NCBI GenBank assembly: GCA_964247725.1
Contig: CAXTVM010000008.1
Location: forward strand, 1 to 64,000
Length of the DNA stretch: 64,000 nucleotides
Origin: Lichenicola sp964247725
Lineage (GTDB): Bacteria > Pseudomonadota > Alphaproteobacteria > Acetobacterales > Acetobacteraceae
Direction: 5' to 3'
Of this stretch, positions 8,017 through 16,673 are shown piece after piece; position 1 is the first letter of the stretch; each line of letters starts with the position of its first letter. Under the pieces are notes generated by a model. It made no database searches, was not told the DNA's origin, and saw only the letters and a list, made by a program, of their open reading frames with translations. The position numbers were made by a program, and so were the translations under genes.

Positions 8017-8850
8017 TCAGCACTCGCGCCAGCTTCCCAAATCTTCTTCATAGGAGCTGGCTGGGTCAGGCATTCTGCATGATCCCGAGCGCAGCCTGGG
8101 CGCCTCTTGCAAACCGGAAGCGGCGGGGAGAGGCGGAGACGGGCTGGTTGTGACGGCGTCGAGACGGAGGAGCTCTCGAAGTTCGCCGTGCTCGCGGCAG
8201 AAGCGGCCGGCCGCGTCGTAGCTCTTGAAGCCTCGCATGCATCGGATCCTGCCCTTGATGCCGCGATGGTCCTGTTCGATGCGGTTGTTCATGTAGGCGC
8301 TGGTGCGGTGGCGGACCGTCCTGCCCAGCACGCTGCGGATTGCTCTCGAGTAGGAGCCATGGCCGTCCGTCGTCATCCGCTCGGGCTTGTATCCCATGAC
8401 CGCTCGCGCCGAGCGGAAGAACGCCTTGGCGGCCTTCATGTCGCGGTGCTCGCTCAGCATGGCGTCGATCAGGCTCCCATCCCGGTCGACCGCCCGGTAG
8501 AGGTAGGTCCAGCGACCGCGGACCTTTAGGTAGGTCTCGTCAACATATCAGCTCACGCCGGATCCGCGTCGCGAGCCATACCTGCGCTTGCGCAGCTCCT
8601 CGCCCATGACGGGCAGCAGCTTCGCCTCCCAGTCACGTACGGCTTCATGACTGATCTCGATCCCCCGCGACGCTATGATCTCGCTTAGGTTGCACAAGGT
8701 CAGCCCGTAGCGCAGCCGACAGAACACCACGTGGGCGATGACGTCGCAGGGCAGGCAGGTCCGGTTCAGCACGCCGGCGCTGCGCTCGTTGAACTGCCGC
8801 CTGCAGTCCCAGCAGCGGAACCGGCGGTGGCCGCGAGCCGTGACTTCCGG
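8017..8850 (-). mobile_element. IS6-family transposase remnant with internal stop
   Basis: On the minus strand the frame reads HRRFRCWDCRRQFNERSAGV, LNRTCLPCDVIAHVVF, SHEAVRDWEAKLLPVMGEEL, then a TGA at 8548-8550 followed in the same frame by YVDETYLKVRGRWTYLYRAV, TDGHGSYSRAIRSVLG and NNRIEQDHRGIKGR. These are the zinc-ribbon-like N-terminus and DDE catalytic core of IS6-type transposases. The family has Trp where the TGA stands (SWYVDETY), so one base change inactivated it. A second in-frame stop (TAG at 8851-8853) cuts the N-terminus. Terminal inverted repeats could not be defined. Bases 7835-8016 hold no recognisable gene. 8851-9209 is probably the rest of the element plus the promoter region of the next gene. 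Confidence 0.8.
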
Positions 8851-9209
8851 CTACTCAGTCATCGCCACAGATCCACAGCACACGCAGTTCATCTCGATCT
8901 CCCGCCAGCTGCCACCACTGGCAACGCTATGTCAGCCACTCAACGGCCACCAGATCGGTCACTGGTGCGAGGGCTGACAGAACCCTAAATCTTTCCCGAC
9001 ATGCTGATGGCTGGCCTTGTCGCTCATGCCCAACAAAAAGCTGCTTCCGTTAGAAGATGCAGGGAACGATGGAATGAACCCAGGAAGTTGGACCTCATGG
9101 CTAACAAGCAGAACTTGTTAGTGCAAAAGGTTCCTTTGCTTCTAGGCTGCCGCGCTGACCGCGTGCCCTCGCGCGATCGTTTGCCGAGTTCCGGCCGGAG
9201 AACGCGACG

Positions 9210-10397
9210 ATGCTGACCCTCAAGCACGATATGCGCCCGCAGCCCACCCTGGATGAACGTGCGAGACAAACCTTCGTCATGGGGCTGCGCAGCTTCGTCC
9301 TGAATGATTTAGCCAGCGACATGCGCCATGCTTATGAGACACGCATCGCCCCGGGCTTCGCCGCCGCCAATGATCGGCAGCCGAAGACCGGCAGCGAGGT
9401 GCACCGCGCCATGCGCGGCGATCCGATGTTCTCGTTGTACAGCGCTCTGCGGGTGAACGCACAGCGGCTGGTCTGGGAGTCGGTAATTCCTGTGGTGGAG
9501 CGCGAACGCCCGCGGATCGAGGCAATCGCGGCTGAGGCGGTCGCAGGCAACCCGGCGGTGACGGAAGCCGGTTTCAAGGTTCCGTCCAATGTCACCGCCA
9601 TCGACGTCCATCTGCTACCCGGCTCCTACGCGCGTGCGGACGGTGATGCCGACCTGACGACTGGGGCCATCTATGACCAGGGCCTAGCGGTATTCTCGTT
9701 CGGCCTGATGGGAAACAACCTCGACGACATCGGCAGCTCGATCGCCCGTTTCATCGCCGCCCGCTATCCCAAATTCGAACCTGGCGCCATCCTCGATATC
9801 GGCTGCACGATCGGCCACAACAGCGTGCCCTGGGTACGGCAATATCCGGACGCGACGGTGCAGGCGATCGACGTGGCGGCGCCTGGGCTACTCTATGGCA
9901 ACGCCCGGGCCCGGCTGCAGGGGGTCGAGAATATTCGCTTTGCCCAGATGGACGCGCGCACGCTCGACTTTGCCGACGACTCGTTCGACCTGGTTTTCTC
10001 ATCGATGTTCCTGCACGAGCTATCGCTGAAGGACATCGATGCGGTCATGCGCGAGGCGCAACGGGTGCTGCGTCCGGGTGGGTTGATGCTGCACATGGAG
10101 CTGCCGCCAAACCCGCAGATGGCGCCGTATGACGCCTTCTACCTCGACTGGGATGCCTACTACAACGAGGAGCCGTTCTCGAAGGCCTTCCGTGACCAGG
10201 AGCCGAGCCAACTCTGCGCCAAAGCGGGCTTCGATCCGAGCAACTATGTCCAGTTCATCGTGCCATCGATCGGTTTCTTCGGTACCGATGCCGTGGACGC
10301 CGCTGCCGCCGCGTCCGGCGACAGCGTGATCAACGACAATACCGGGCGACTGGCCGACGGCGTACGCTGGTTCTGCTTCGGGGCCTGGAAAGCATGA
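9210..10397 (+). CDS. Class I SAM-dependent methyltransferase
   Basis: 395 residues. The first ~190 residues are an unassigned helical/mixed domain. The Rossmann methyltransferase domain follows: motif I GAILDIGCTIGHNS, then AIDVAAPGLLYGNARARLQG, FAQMDARTLDFADDSFDLVF and the post-core EAQRVLRPGGLMLHMELPP. The GCTIGHN loop departs from the common GxGxG. The substrate is not predictable; a small molecule is likely given the UbiE-like core. The 100-residue gene downstream overlaps by 4 bp (ATGA), so the two are translationally coupled. This is the first gene of the accessory island after the IS6 remnant. Confidence 0.8.
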   Translation: MLTLKHDMRPQPTLDERARQTFVMGLRSFVLNDLASDMRHAYETRIAPGFAAANDRQPKTGSEVHRAMRGDPMFSLYSALRVNAQRLVWESVIPVVERERPRIEAIAAEAVAGNPAVTEAGFKVPSNVTAIDVHLLPGSYARADGDADLTTGAIYDQGLAVFSFGLMGNNLDDIGSSIARFIAARYPKFEPGAILDIGCTIGHNSVPWVRQYPDATVQAIDVAAPGLLYGNARARLQGVENIRFAQMDARTLDFADDSFDLVFSSMFLHELSLKDIDAVMREAQRVLRPGGLMLHMELPPNPQMAPYDAFYLDWDAYYNEEPFSKAFRDQEPSQLCAKAGFDPSNYVQFIVPSIGFFGTDAVDAAAAASGDSVINDNTGRLADGVRWFCFGAWKA

Positions 10398-10696
10398 CGC
10401 AGCCCCGTCCCTACCCTGACGAAATCCCGCACGGCGCCTATGGTGACGACGGACGATCCAGCTTCTTCAAGGATCCCGCACTGGATCGGCTGATCGCCGC
10501 ATTCCTCGACCTGGCATCGGAAACCTGGGTGCTGGCGGAACGGGTCGCGACGTTGGAAGACATGCTGGTGGAAGGCGGTACGCCGCGCTCCAAGCTCGAG
10601 ACCCACCAGCCCGATGCCGATGGCATGAGACGTCGGGAGCGTGCACGCGATGCATTCATCGCCCGCGTTCTGGGTCAGGTGCGCGAACGGCGTTGA
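10394..10696 (+). CDS. Small protein coupled to the methyltransferase, function unknown
   Basis: 100 residues, mostly helical and charged, with FFKDPALDRLIAAFLDLASE and WVLAERVATLEDMLVEGG forming two likely amphipathic helices and an Arg-rich C-terminus. It has no signal peptide. It starts within the stop codon of the methyltransferase gene (ATGA overlap). The family is not recognised. The coupling suggests a partner or accessory subunit of that enzyme. Confidence 0.65.
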   Translation: MTQPRPYPDEIPHGAYGDDGRSSFFKDPALDRLIAAFLDLASETWVLAERVATLEDMLVEGGTPRSKLETHQPDADGMRRRERARDAFIARVLGQVRERR

Positions 10697-10735
10697 GCCA
10701 CCGCAAAGGTCTCGTCATTGCCCGGTCCTGCCGGG

Positions 10736-12103
10736 TTAATTGGCACAGACCGCGGCACCCCGGCCGGCGAGGCGGCCGAGGGTAACGGCGGTGCAAAGTC
10801 CGGCGCCCGGCAGGTAGCCGGACCCGCCCCGACCGCTGATGCCGCGGGCTGCCCCGCCGCCGGCGAACAGGTTGGACAGCGGCATGCCGTTGGCTCGAAG
10901 CACGCGCCCGCCGTCGTTCACCAAGAGGCCGCCTTGGGTGTGGAAGAGGGCACCGGTCACCTTCAGGCCGCAATAGCCGGGCCGTAGCGGCATCTGATCG
11001 AACACGCGCCCGAACAGGTCCGGCGCACCCGTCTCCATATCTGCCAGGGTCTGGGCCAGCGATCCGACTGGAAGATCACAGGCGCGCGCGATCTCATCAA
11101 TGGTATCGCCGCACCGCCGCGCGCCCAAAGCCAGCAATGCGTCATATTGCGGCAGGCCGACGCAGGACCGATGGATACGTTCATCGTAGATTAGCCAAGC
11201 GATGCTGCCCGGTAGCGCCAGCACGCGAGCCGCTTGGCCAGACACGTCGTCGACCTCGTTGCTGAAGCGCCGACCGTCCGAATCGACCTGAATGCCGCCC
11301 TCGATCAGCAGGCGCGGATTGACCTCGAGTCGCTGCGGTTCGGCCAGGAGTCCGAGGCCCTGGTAGGAATCCATGTCGCCCACCGCGGCACCGAGCGCCT
11401 CGCCCCAGCGGACCGCGTCGCCGGTGTTATATTCCCAGCCGAAATAGTGTGCGTCCCGCATCGTCGGGATGTGCTGCGACACCATCTGCTGGTTGGCGCC
11501 GAAGCCGCAGCTCGCCAGCACCAGGGCCCTGCAACCGACCGCCGCCTCCATGCCATCCGGACGACGATACTGCACCATCCGTACGCTACCCGACCCATCG
11601 TCGGCGATACCCACGACTTCGGCGTGCGTCATAACCAGGACGCCGGCATCCTCCGCCGCCCGCTGCAAGCGGGCCATCATCGCGGCGCCGCTGCGCTCGG
11701 GGACGATGTGCATCCGCCGCCGCTCGTGACCGAATGCCGGACGCCAATCGAGATCGAGCTCGAACGGGACCGCATGCGACGCCGCCAGCCAGTCAAGCGC
11801 CGGACCGCTCTCCCGCGCCACCGCGGCGGCCAGCACCGGGTCGGCCAAACCGCGGGTCTTGCGCATGATGTCAGCCAGGAAGCTGTCGGCATCGTCCTCG
11901 ATGCCGTGCTGCGCCTGTACGCGACTTCCGGCGGCGCATAGTGCCCCCAGCGACATCGAGCTGCTACCGGCGCACTGCCTGTGCCGCTCCAGCACGAGAA
12001 CTTCGGCGCCGGCATCGCGCGCGGCCAGGGATGCGGTCAATCCGCATGCACCGCCGCCGACGATGACGACATCCATCTCGGCATCCGGCTGATGGGTCTG
12101 CAT
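10736..12103 (-). CDS. FAD-dependent dehydrogenase of the fumarate reductase / ketosteroid dehydrogenase family
   Basis: 455 residues. The N-terminus MDVVIVGGGACGLTASLAAR is a dinucleotide-binding GxGxxG fold, with an acidic residue ending the second strand (LVLERH). The C-terminal GGLLVNDGGRVLRANG and LFAGGGAARGISGRGGSGYL match the second FAD-binding region of the FAD_binding_2 family. Members oxidise or reduce C-C bonds next to carbonyl or carboxyl groups. It ends the LysR-VOC-FAD group on the minus strand, 12 bp after the VOC gene, so it likely shares its transcript and substrate pathway. Confidence 0.8.
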   Translation of the reverse strand: MQTHQPDAEMDVVIVGGGACGLTASLAARDAGAEVLVLERHRQCAGSSSMSLGALCAAGSRVQAQHGIEDDADSFLADIMRKTRGLADPVLAAAVARESGPALDWLAASHAVPFELDLDWRPAFGHERRRMHIVPERSGAAMMARLQRAAEDAGVLVMTHAEVVGIADDGSGSVRMVQYRRPDGMEAAVGCRALVLASCGFGANQQMVSQHIPTMRDAHYFGWEYNTGDAVRWGEALGAAVGDMDSYQGLGLLAEPQRLEVNPRLLIEGGIQVDSDGRRFSNEVDDVSGQAARVLALPGSIAWLIYDERIHRSCVGLPQYDALLALGARRCGDTIDEIARACDLPVGSLAQTLADMETGAPDLFGRVFDQMPLRPGYCGLKVTGALFHTQGGLLVNDGGRVLRANGMPLSNLFAGGGAARGISGRGGSGYLPGAGLCTAVTLGRLAGRGAAVCAN

Positions 12104-12115
12104 GGCTTAGGTCCC

Positions 12116-12967
12116 TCAAGTCCTGGAAGCGGATGCCGATACCGACAGGATCTCGATGCGTTCGCCATCCGGGCCGACAAGCAGAGCGGCGGCTTCGCCA
12201 GGCAGGCCGTCAAACGAGACGAAGGCAATACCCGCTGCCAGTCCGCACGGTGTCGGCGGCGGTGACGCGGTACCGGACGGGTAGGCATCAATCTCGATCA
12301 GGCACATGTCGGGCAGGGCGATGGTGGAGAGTGAATACCTCGTCTGCGACGGAAGGTCATGGGCCGTGGACAGGCAGCCGATCCGTGCATCCAGCATCGG
12401 ACCGGGCACAGTTGCGAACAAGTTGGCGTAGAACAGCCGAGATGCCTCTAAGGACGATGCCCCGAGCACGGCGACGAAGGCGCCATCCACTAGGCTTTGT
12501 GCCACCGGAAGGGCGAAGCCCGGGATCGGTCCGCTTATCTCGGTCAGGTAGAGTACCTCGCCCGACGGACCGGCAACCTGCATGGCGCGGATCCGGTCGG
12601 TGAAGCCAAGATCGAGCGTCTCCGGCGGCCCCAGCACCCGAAACGGGGACGCCTGGAAGTCTGCGGCAACGCGATCCAGGTCCTGCACCACGATCTCGAT
12701 CGCGCTCCAGCCGTGGCTGCGCAGTGGGGTGTATCGCGGCGCTTCCGCCGATTCGATGAAACGAATGAAACGACGGGTGCCGCTCGACGGACGCAGCAGC
12801 ACTTGGCGGGCTCCGGCGAGCATGGGCGCCTGCCAGGCTGCCGCCACCGATGTCTCGATGTGCTCGAAGCCGTCATGTCGATAGCCTAAGAAGCGGGCAT
12901 AGATTTGTGCCATGGCCACGACATCCGACGTGACGATGGTGAAGCCCGCGATCGTTCCCGGCATCAA
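12116..12967 (-). CDS. Two-domain VOC (glyoxalase/dioxygenase superfamily) protein
   Basis: 283 residues with two successive VOC modules: residues about 5-130 (GFTIVTSDVVAMAQIYARFL ... WSAIEIVVQDLDRVAADFQA) and about 140-275 (FVAVLGASSLEASRLFYANL ... AAGIAFVSFDGLPGEAAALL). VOC proteins bind a metal and include extradiol dioxygenases, glyoxalases and isomerases. The usual His/Glu ligands are not all obvious here, so catalytic type is open. It lies between the LysR regulator and the FAD dehydrogenase, 12-19 bp from each. Confidence 0.7.
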   Translation of the reverse strand: MMPGTIAGFTIVTSDVVAMAQIYARFLGYRHDGFEHIETSVAAAWQAPMLAGARQVLLRPSSGTRRFIRFIESAEAPRYTPLRSHGWSAIEIVVQDLDRVAADFQASPFRVLGPPETLDLGFTDRIRAMQVAGPSGEVLYLTEISGPIPGFALPVAQSLVDGAFVAVLGASSLEASRLFYANLFATVPGPMLDARIGCLSTAHDLPSQTRYSLSTIALPDMCLIEIDAYPSGTASPPPTPCGLAAGIAFVSFDGLPGEAAALLVGPDGERIEILSVSASASRT

Positions 12968-12986
12968 ATAGACCTAATGAGACCTG

Positions 12987-13922
12987 CTAGGCGCCGATCC
13001 TGCCACAGCCCCGCTCGGCCTCAAATATGATTTCCTGCAACAGGCGATTCGCCGCCGCATCGAGCGTGACGTCGCTCCGGGTGATCGCGCAAGCGTGGCG
13101 GATGATGGTCGTCTCCTGCACGTCGAGCACCGTGAGGCCGCCCAGCTCGATGATCGTGCCGATCATGTCCGGGGGGACTACGAGGATATAGTCGTCATCC
13201 AGGCTGAGCCAAGTTCCGACGACGATGGCATCGCTTCGGATGACGTGCCTCGGCGGTGCTAACTTGGCTCGCATGTAGGCGAGGTTGATGGCCTCGTAGA
13301 CGTCGCCGCGGAACGCCGGGATCATCCAGGTGTAGCTGGCGAGGTCGCCGAGTGCCAGGTCGCGCCGACCGACCAGCGGGTGGCCGCGCCTGACCGCGAG
13401 CACGTCGCGCACCTCGAAGAGGTGACGGAAGCTCAGCTCGCCGCTGAGTTCCGGATCGGCGGTAGGGCTGCCGACGACGAAATCGATCTCGCCCGCCATC
13501 ATCCGGTCGACCATGAGGCCGGTGTAGCCTTCCAGAAGCCTGATCTGCACATCCGGCTGCTGTTGATGGAAACGGCGGATCGCCGTGGCGACGTGCCGAC
13601 CGGTCATGGTCTCGCTGAAGCCGACCGTCACGCTTCCGCCGCGGGCATCGCGTAGCAGCTTGATCTCGCTCGTCATACGATCGGCCATCATCAGTTGCTG
13701 ACGCGCGCGGGTCAGCAGGAGGCGGCCGAACACGGTCAGCCTCAGGCGGCCGCCGCGACTACGTTCGAAGAACCTGACCCCGGCCGCGATCTCCATCTTC
13801 GCGATGCTGGCACTCAGGCCCTGCTGCGTGATGTTCAGCGCGGAAGCCGCGTCGACGAACGAGCCGTTCTCCACGATAGCCAGGAAGCGTCTGAGTTGCC
13901 CCAGTTCGATATCGGGTCGCAT
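12987..13922 (-). CDS. LysR-family transcriptional regulator
   Basis: 311 residues. The winged helix-turn-helix at residues 5-65 (LGQLRRFLAIVENGSFVDAA, then ITQQGLSASIAKMEIAAGVR) is typical, followed by a periplasmic-binding-protein-like effector domain (GSVTVGFSETMTGRHVATAI onward). It is divergent from the MFS transporter gene, the classical LysR arrangement, and is first in a minus-strand group with the VOC and FAD genes. It is therefore the probable pathway regulator, responding to a substrate or intermediate of the island. Confidence 0.85.
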   Translation of the reverse strand: MRPDIELGQLRRFLAIVENGSFVDAASALNITQQGLSASIAKMEIAAGVRFFERSRGGRLRLTVFGRLLLTRARQQLMMADRMTSEIKLLRDARGGSVTVGFSETMTGRHVATAIRRFHQQQPDVQIRLLEGYTGLMVDRMMAGEIDFVVGSPTADPELSGELSFRHLFEVRDVLAVRRGHPLVGRRDLALGDLASYTWMIPAFRGDVYEAINLAYMRAKLAPPRHVIRSDAIVVGTWLSLDDDYILVVPPDMIGTIIELGGLTVLDVQETTIIRHACAITRSDVTLDAAANRLLQEIIFEAERGCGRIGA

Positions 13923-14041
13923 GCAGAAACATCCATAATTTGTTTCTCATGATCAGGCAACAGCGATACGTCTTTTTTGCACAGTTCTTGCATGGCCGTT
14001 CCGTCTCCGAGCCGATCAGCTTGCCCTGCCCCTTTGCTTTC

Positions 14042-14058
14042 TTCAACCTCCGGTTGAA
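14042..14058. promoter_or_regulatory. Perfect inverted repeat between LysR and MFS genes
   Basis: TTCAACC, TCC, GGTTGAA: a perfect 7-bp inverted repeat with a 3-bp spacer, 49 bp before the MFS start and 120 bp before the divergent LysR start. It could be the binding site of the LysR protein or a small hairpin. It does not contain an exact T-N11-A core, so the assignment is tentative. Confidence 0.4.
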
Positions 14059-14106
14059 TCGGGTTGCGGCGATTGAGAAGGCCGAGTCCATTTTAAGGAG
14101 AACCCC

Positions 14107-15441
14107 GTGATGGATGACGCGCGACCTCCGACCGGATCCACCGCCCGACTCACAGCCTTGCCATCGGTCTGGATCATCGTCTTCCCGGTCTCGTTGCTGG
14201 TGTGGACGCTGTCAAACCTCGACCAGTCGATCTTTGGCTACATCCTTCCTGGCATCCTGTCGGACTTCCATCGGCCGCTCTCGACGGCCGGCATGATCCT
14301 GGCGATCTCCTTCGTCGTCTCGTCGTTATTCGTGGTTCTGGGCGGTATGGCGGCCGACCGCTATGGACGCGGCCTGGTGCTGGCGACAATGCTGGCGTCG
14401 TCCGCCTGCGCGGTCGGGTTGCAAGCCTTCGCCGGCAGCATCGCCATGCTGACCGCGCTGCGCACACTCGGCTTCGGCTTCGCCGGTGCGCTATCGCCGA
14501 TCACCGCCGCCTACGTGGTCGAGACGGTGCCGGCACGGCTACGCGGCCTGGCGATTGGCATACTCCAATGCGGCTATCCGCTCGGCTGGTTCCTGGCTTC
14601 GGTCGTCGCGATACCGCTGTTACGCGCGGGCGGATGGCGCGACGCCTGCCTGGCCGGCTTCGCGGTGGCGCCCCTGGCCCTGCCGATCCTCTGGCTCTTG
14701 CGCCGCATGACGCCCGCGTCGATCCCGCAGCTGGCCCTTGCCGGCCGCAGCCGGCCGCCGATGATCCGTGTCGGGGCGCTGTTCACCCCGGAGCATCGCG
14801 TGGTCAGCATCGCCTGCATGGTGACCTTCTTCTGCTTCGCGGGCGCTTACGCAGGCTCGGCGTTCTTCTTCACCACCTTCTTCGTCACCGTTCGCCATTA
14901 CAGCCAGACGCAAGCGATCTCGCTGGTCGGCTCGTCCAACGGCGTCGCCATCGTCGGCTATCTCGCCGCCGCCCTCGTCGGTGAGTTCCTGCTGGAGCGG
15001 CGCACGGTGTTCATCGTCTGGGTGCTGTGCGGCGCGCTGGCGCTGCTCGGCCTGCTCTGGCTGCCGCGCAGCCACGATCAGGACTTCGCGTTCTATGTCG
15101 TCATGGCAGGCCTCTTCTATGGGGCCGCCGCGGTATTCCCGGTGATCATCGCGGAGCTCTTCCCCACGCAGATCCGCAGCACCGCGCTCGCGGTCTGCGG
15201 TTCCATGCCGCAATGCCTCGGCTTCGGCATCTTCCCGTTGCTGGTGCCGCTGATCGTGCAGCACCTCGGCTGGCAGATGGCGCTGAGTCTCGTGGTGGTG
15301 CCGCCGATGGTGGTGGCGGCGCTGGCCATGCTGGCGGTGCCGGGGCGGCAATCCGGGCTGGCCTTGCCGGACCATGAACGTCCGGCTCCCGAACACCCAT
15401 ACCGTGAGCTTCTGAACCACAAGCTCGAGGCCCGTCCATGA
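14107..15441 (+). CDS. MFS transporter, probable uptake permease of the island
   Basis: 444 residues with twelve hydrophobic segments. The signature after the second helix, GGMAADRYGRGLVL, is the MFS loop 2-3 motif, and DQSIFGYILPGILSDFHRPL resembles aromatic-acid/sialate-type symporters. AAGGAG sits six bases before GTG 14107; ATG at 14110 is an equally possible start. The gene overlaps the REDY-like gene downstream by 4 bp (ATGA) and heads a plus-strand operon of transporter, REDY-like, SDR and TonB receptor. Import of the pathway substrate is the likely role. Confidence 0.85.
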   Translation: MMDDARPPTGSTARLTALPSVWIIVFPVSLLVWTLSNLDQSIFGYILPGILSDFHRPLSTAGMILAISFVVSSLFVVLGGMAADRYGRGLVLATMLASSACAVGLQAFAGSIAMLTALRTLGFGFAGALSPITAAYVVETVPARLRGLAIGILQCGYPLGWFLASVVAIPLLRAGGWRDACLAGFAVAPLALPILWLLRRMTPASIPQLALAGRSRPPMIRVGALFTPEHRVVSIACMVTFFCFAGAYAGSAFFFTTFFVTVRHYSQTQAISLVGSSNGVAIVGYLAAALVGEFLLERRTVFIVWVLCGALALLGLLWLPRSHDQDFAFYVVMAGLFYGAAAVFPVIIAELFPTQIRSTALAVCGSMPQCLGFGIFPLLVPLIVQHLGWQMALSLVVVPPMVVAALAMLAVPGRQSGLALPDHERPAPEHPYRELLNHKLEARP

Positions 15442-15749
15442 GCACCCGGATCGTCGCCCTGTTCAACCTCCGCCACGGCGTCACGCGGGAGGCCTACGAG
15501 GAATGGGCCCGCACCGTTGACATCCCCACGGTGCGCTCATTGGGCTCGATCGGCAGCTTCGAGGTGTTCCGCGGCATCTCCACGCTCGGCAGTGATGCGC
15601 CCTCGCCATACGACTACATCGAGATCATCGACGTTGATGACATGGCCGGCTTCGGCGGCGACGTCGCCAGCGAGACCATGCAGGCGATCGCGGCGACCTT
15701 CCGATCCATGGCGGACGTCGTCTTCATCCTGACCGAGCGGCTGACGTGA
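15438..15749 (+). CDS. REDY/HapK-like small dimeric-barrel protein
   Basis: 103 residues: IVALFNLRHGVTREAYEEWA, then DYIEIIDVDDMAGFGGDVAS. The fold and wording fit the REDY-like/HapK family, small ferredoxin-like alpha-beta barrels first seen in prodigiosin-type gene clusters. These are probably cyclases, monooxygenase-like or binding proteins for aromatic intermediates. It overlaps both neighbours by 4 bp (ATGA at start and GTGA at end), so it is tightly coupled to the MFS and SDR genes. No catalytic residue can be assigned. Confidence 0.65.
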   Translation: MSTRIVALFNLRHGVTREAYEEWARTVDIPTVRSLGSIGSFEVFRGISTLGSDAPSPYDYIEIIDVDDMAGFGGDVASETMQAIAATFRSMADVVFILTERLT

Positions 15750-16582
15750 GCGGACGGCTCGCCGGCAAGGTGGCCGTGGTCACCGGCGCCGGGCGCGTCG
15801 GCGGCCTGGGTGCGGCGATCGCGCGGCGCATCTCGCTGGATGGTGCGGCGGTGGTGGTGTCCGACCTGGCGCCCGATGCCGCACGCGACGCGGAGGCGGC
15901 GCATCTCGGCGATGCGGACGGGCTCGCCACGGTGGCGGCCTCGCTGATCGAGGCGGGCGGACGCAGCGACACCTGCCTGGCCGACGTGACCAGCTTCGCC
16001 GACATGCGCGGCTTGGCCGCGCGGGCGGTCAAACGCTATGGCCGGCTTGACATTTGGGTGAACAACGCCGGCATCGGCTACAAGATGACGCCCCTGCTTG
16101 AGGTCGATCCGGCCGACTGGCAGTCCGTCATCGACGTCAACCTGACCGGCTGCTTTCTCGGCTTGCGCGCCGCGGCGGAGGTCATGGTGGCGCAGGGCGA
16201 GGGTGGCCGGATCGTGAATATCGCGAGCCAGGCCGCGAAATCCGGATTTCCGTTCGCACAGGCATATTGTGCGTCCAAGCACGGGCTGGTCGGCCTGGCC
16301 CGTTCCGCGGCGATCGAGCTCGGCTCGCATCGGATCACGGTCAACAACGTCTGCCCAAATCATGTCACCACCGGCCTTGGCGCCTGGCAGAACGAGTATT
16401 TTGCGGCCAGGACCGGCCGCAGCGTCGAGACCTATCTGGCCGATATGCGAGCCCGGATCCCGCTCGGCCGGGTCGGCCTCGCCGAGGATACCGCCGGCGT
16501 GGTGGCGTTCCTCGCTTCCGCCGACGCCGCCTACATCACCGCCGAGAGTTTGAACGTTTCCGGCGGCGAGGAGCCGCATTGA
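15746..16582 (+). CDS. Short-chain dehydrogenase/reductase (SDR)
   Basis: 278 residues, start GTG at 15746. The cofactor loop VAVVTGAGRVGGLGAAIARR, the NNAG motif (IWVNNAGIGYK), the catalytic Ser in VNIASQAAKSG and YCASKHG (Tyr and Lys of YxxxK) are all present, so it should be an active NAD(P)-dependent oxidoreductase. The cofactor loop ends TGAGRVGGLG rather than TGxxxGIG. It probably oxidises a hydroxyl intermediate of the island pathway. It is coupled by overlap to the REDY-like gene. Confidence 0.85.
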   Translation: MSGRLAGKVAVVTGAGRVGGLGAAIARRISLDGAAVVVSDLAPDAARDAEAAHLGDADGLATVAASLIEAGGRSDTCLADVTSFADMRGLAARAVKRYGRLDIWVNNAGIGYKMTPLLEVDPADWQSVIDVNLTGCFLGLRAAAEVMVAQGEGGRIVNIASQAAKSGFPFAQAYCASKHGLVGLARSAAIELGSHRITVNNVCPNHVTTGLGAWQNEYFAARTGRSVETYLADMRARIPLGRVGLAEDTAGVVAFLASADAAYITAESLNVSGGEEPH

Positions 16583-16673
16583 GTCGCCGGTGCCGGCGAC
16601 TGCAGCCTCACGTGTCGACGATGTCTTCGGACGATCATTCGGCCACCGCCCGACCTCAGAAGGATCGATCTTG

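Noticed and set aside
7845..8051. 68-codon minus-strand frame between the stress cluster and IS6
   Set aside because: No domain or ribosome binding site; likely part of decayed or intergenic DNA.
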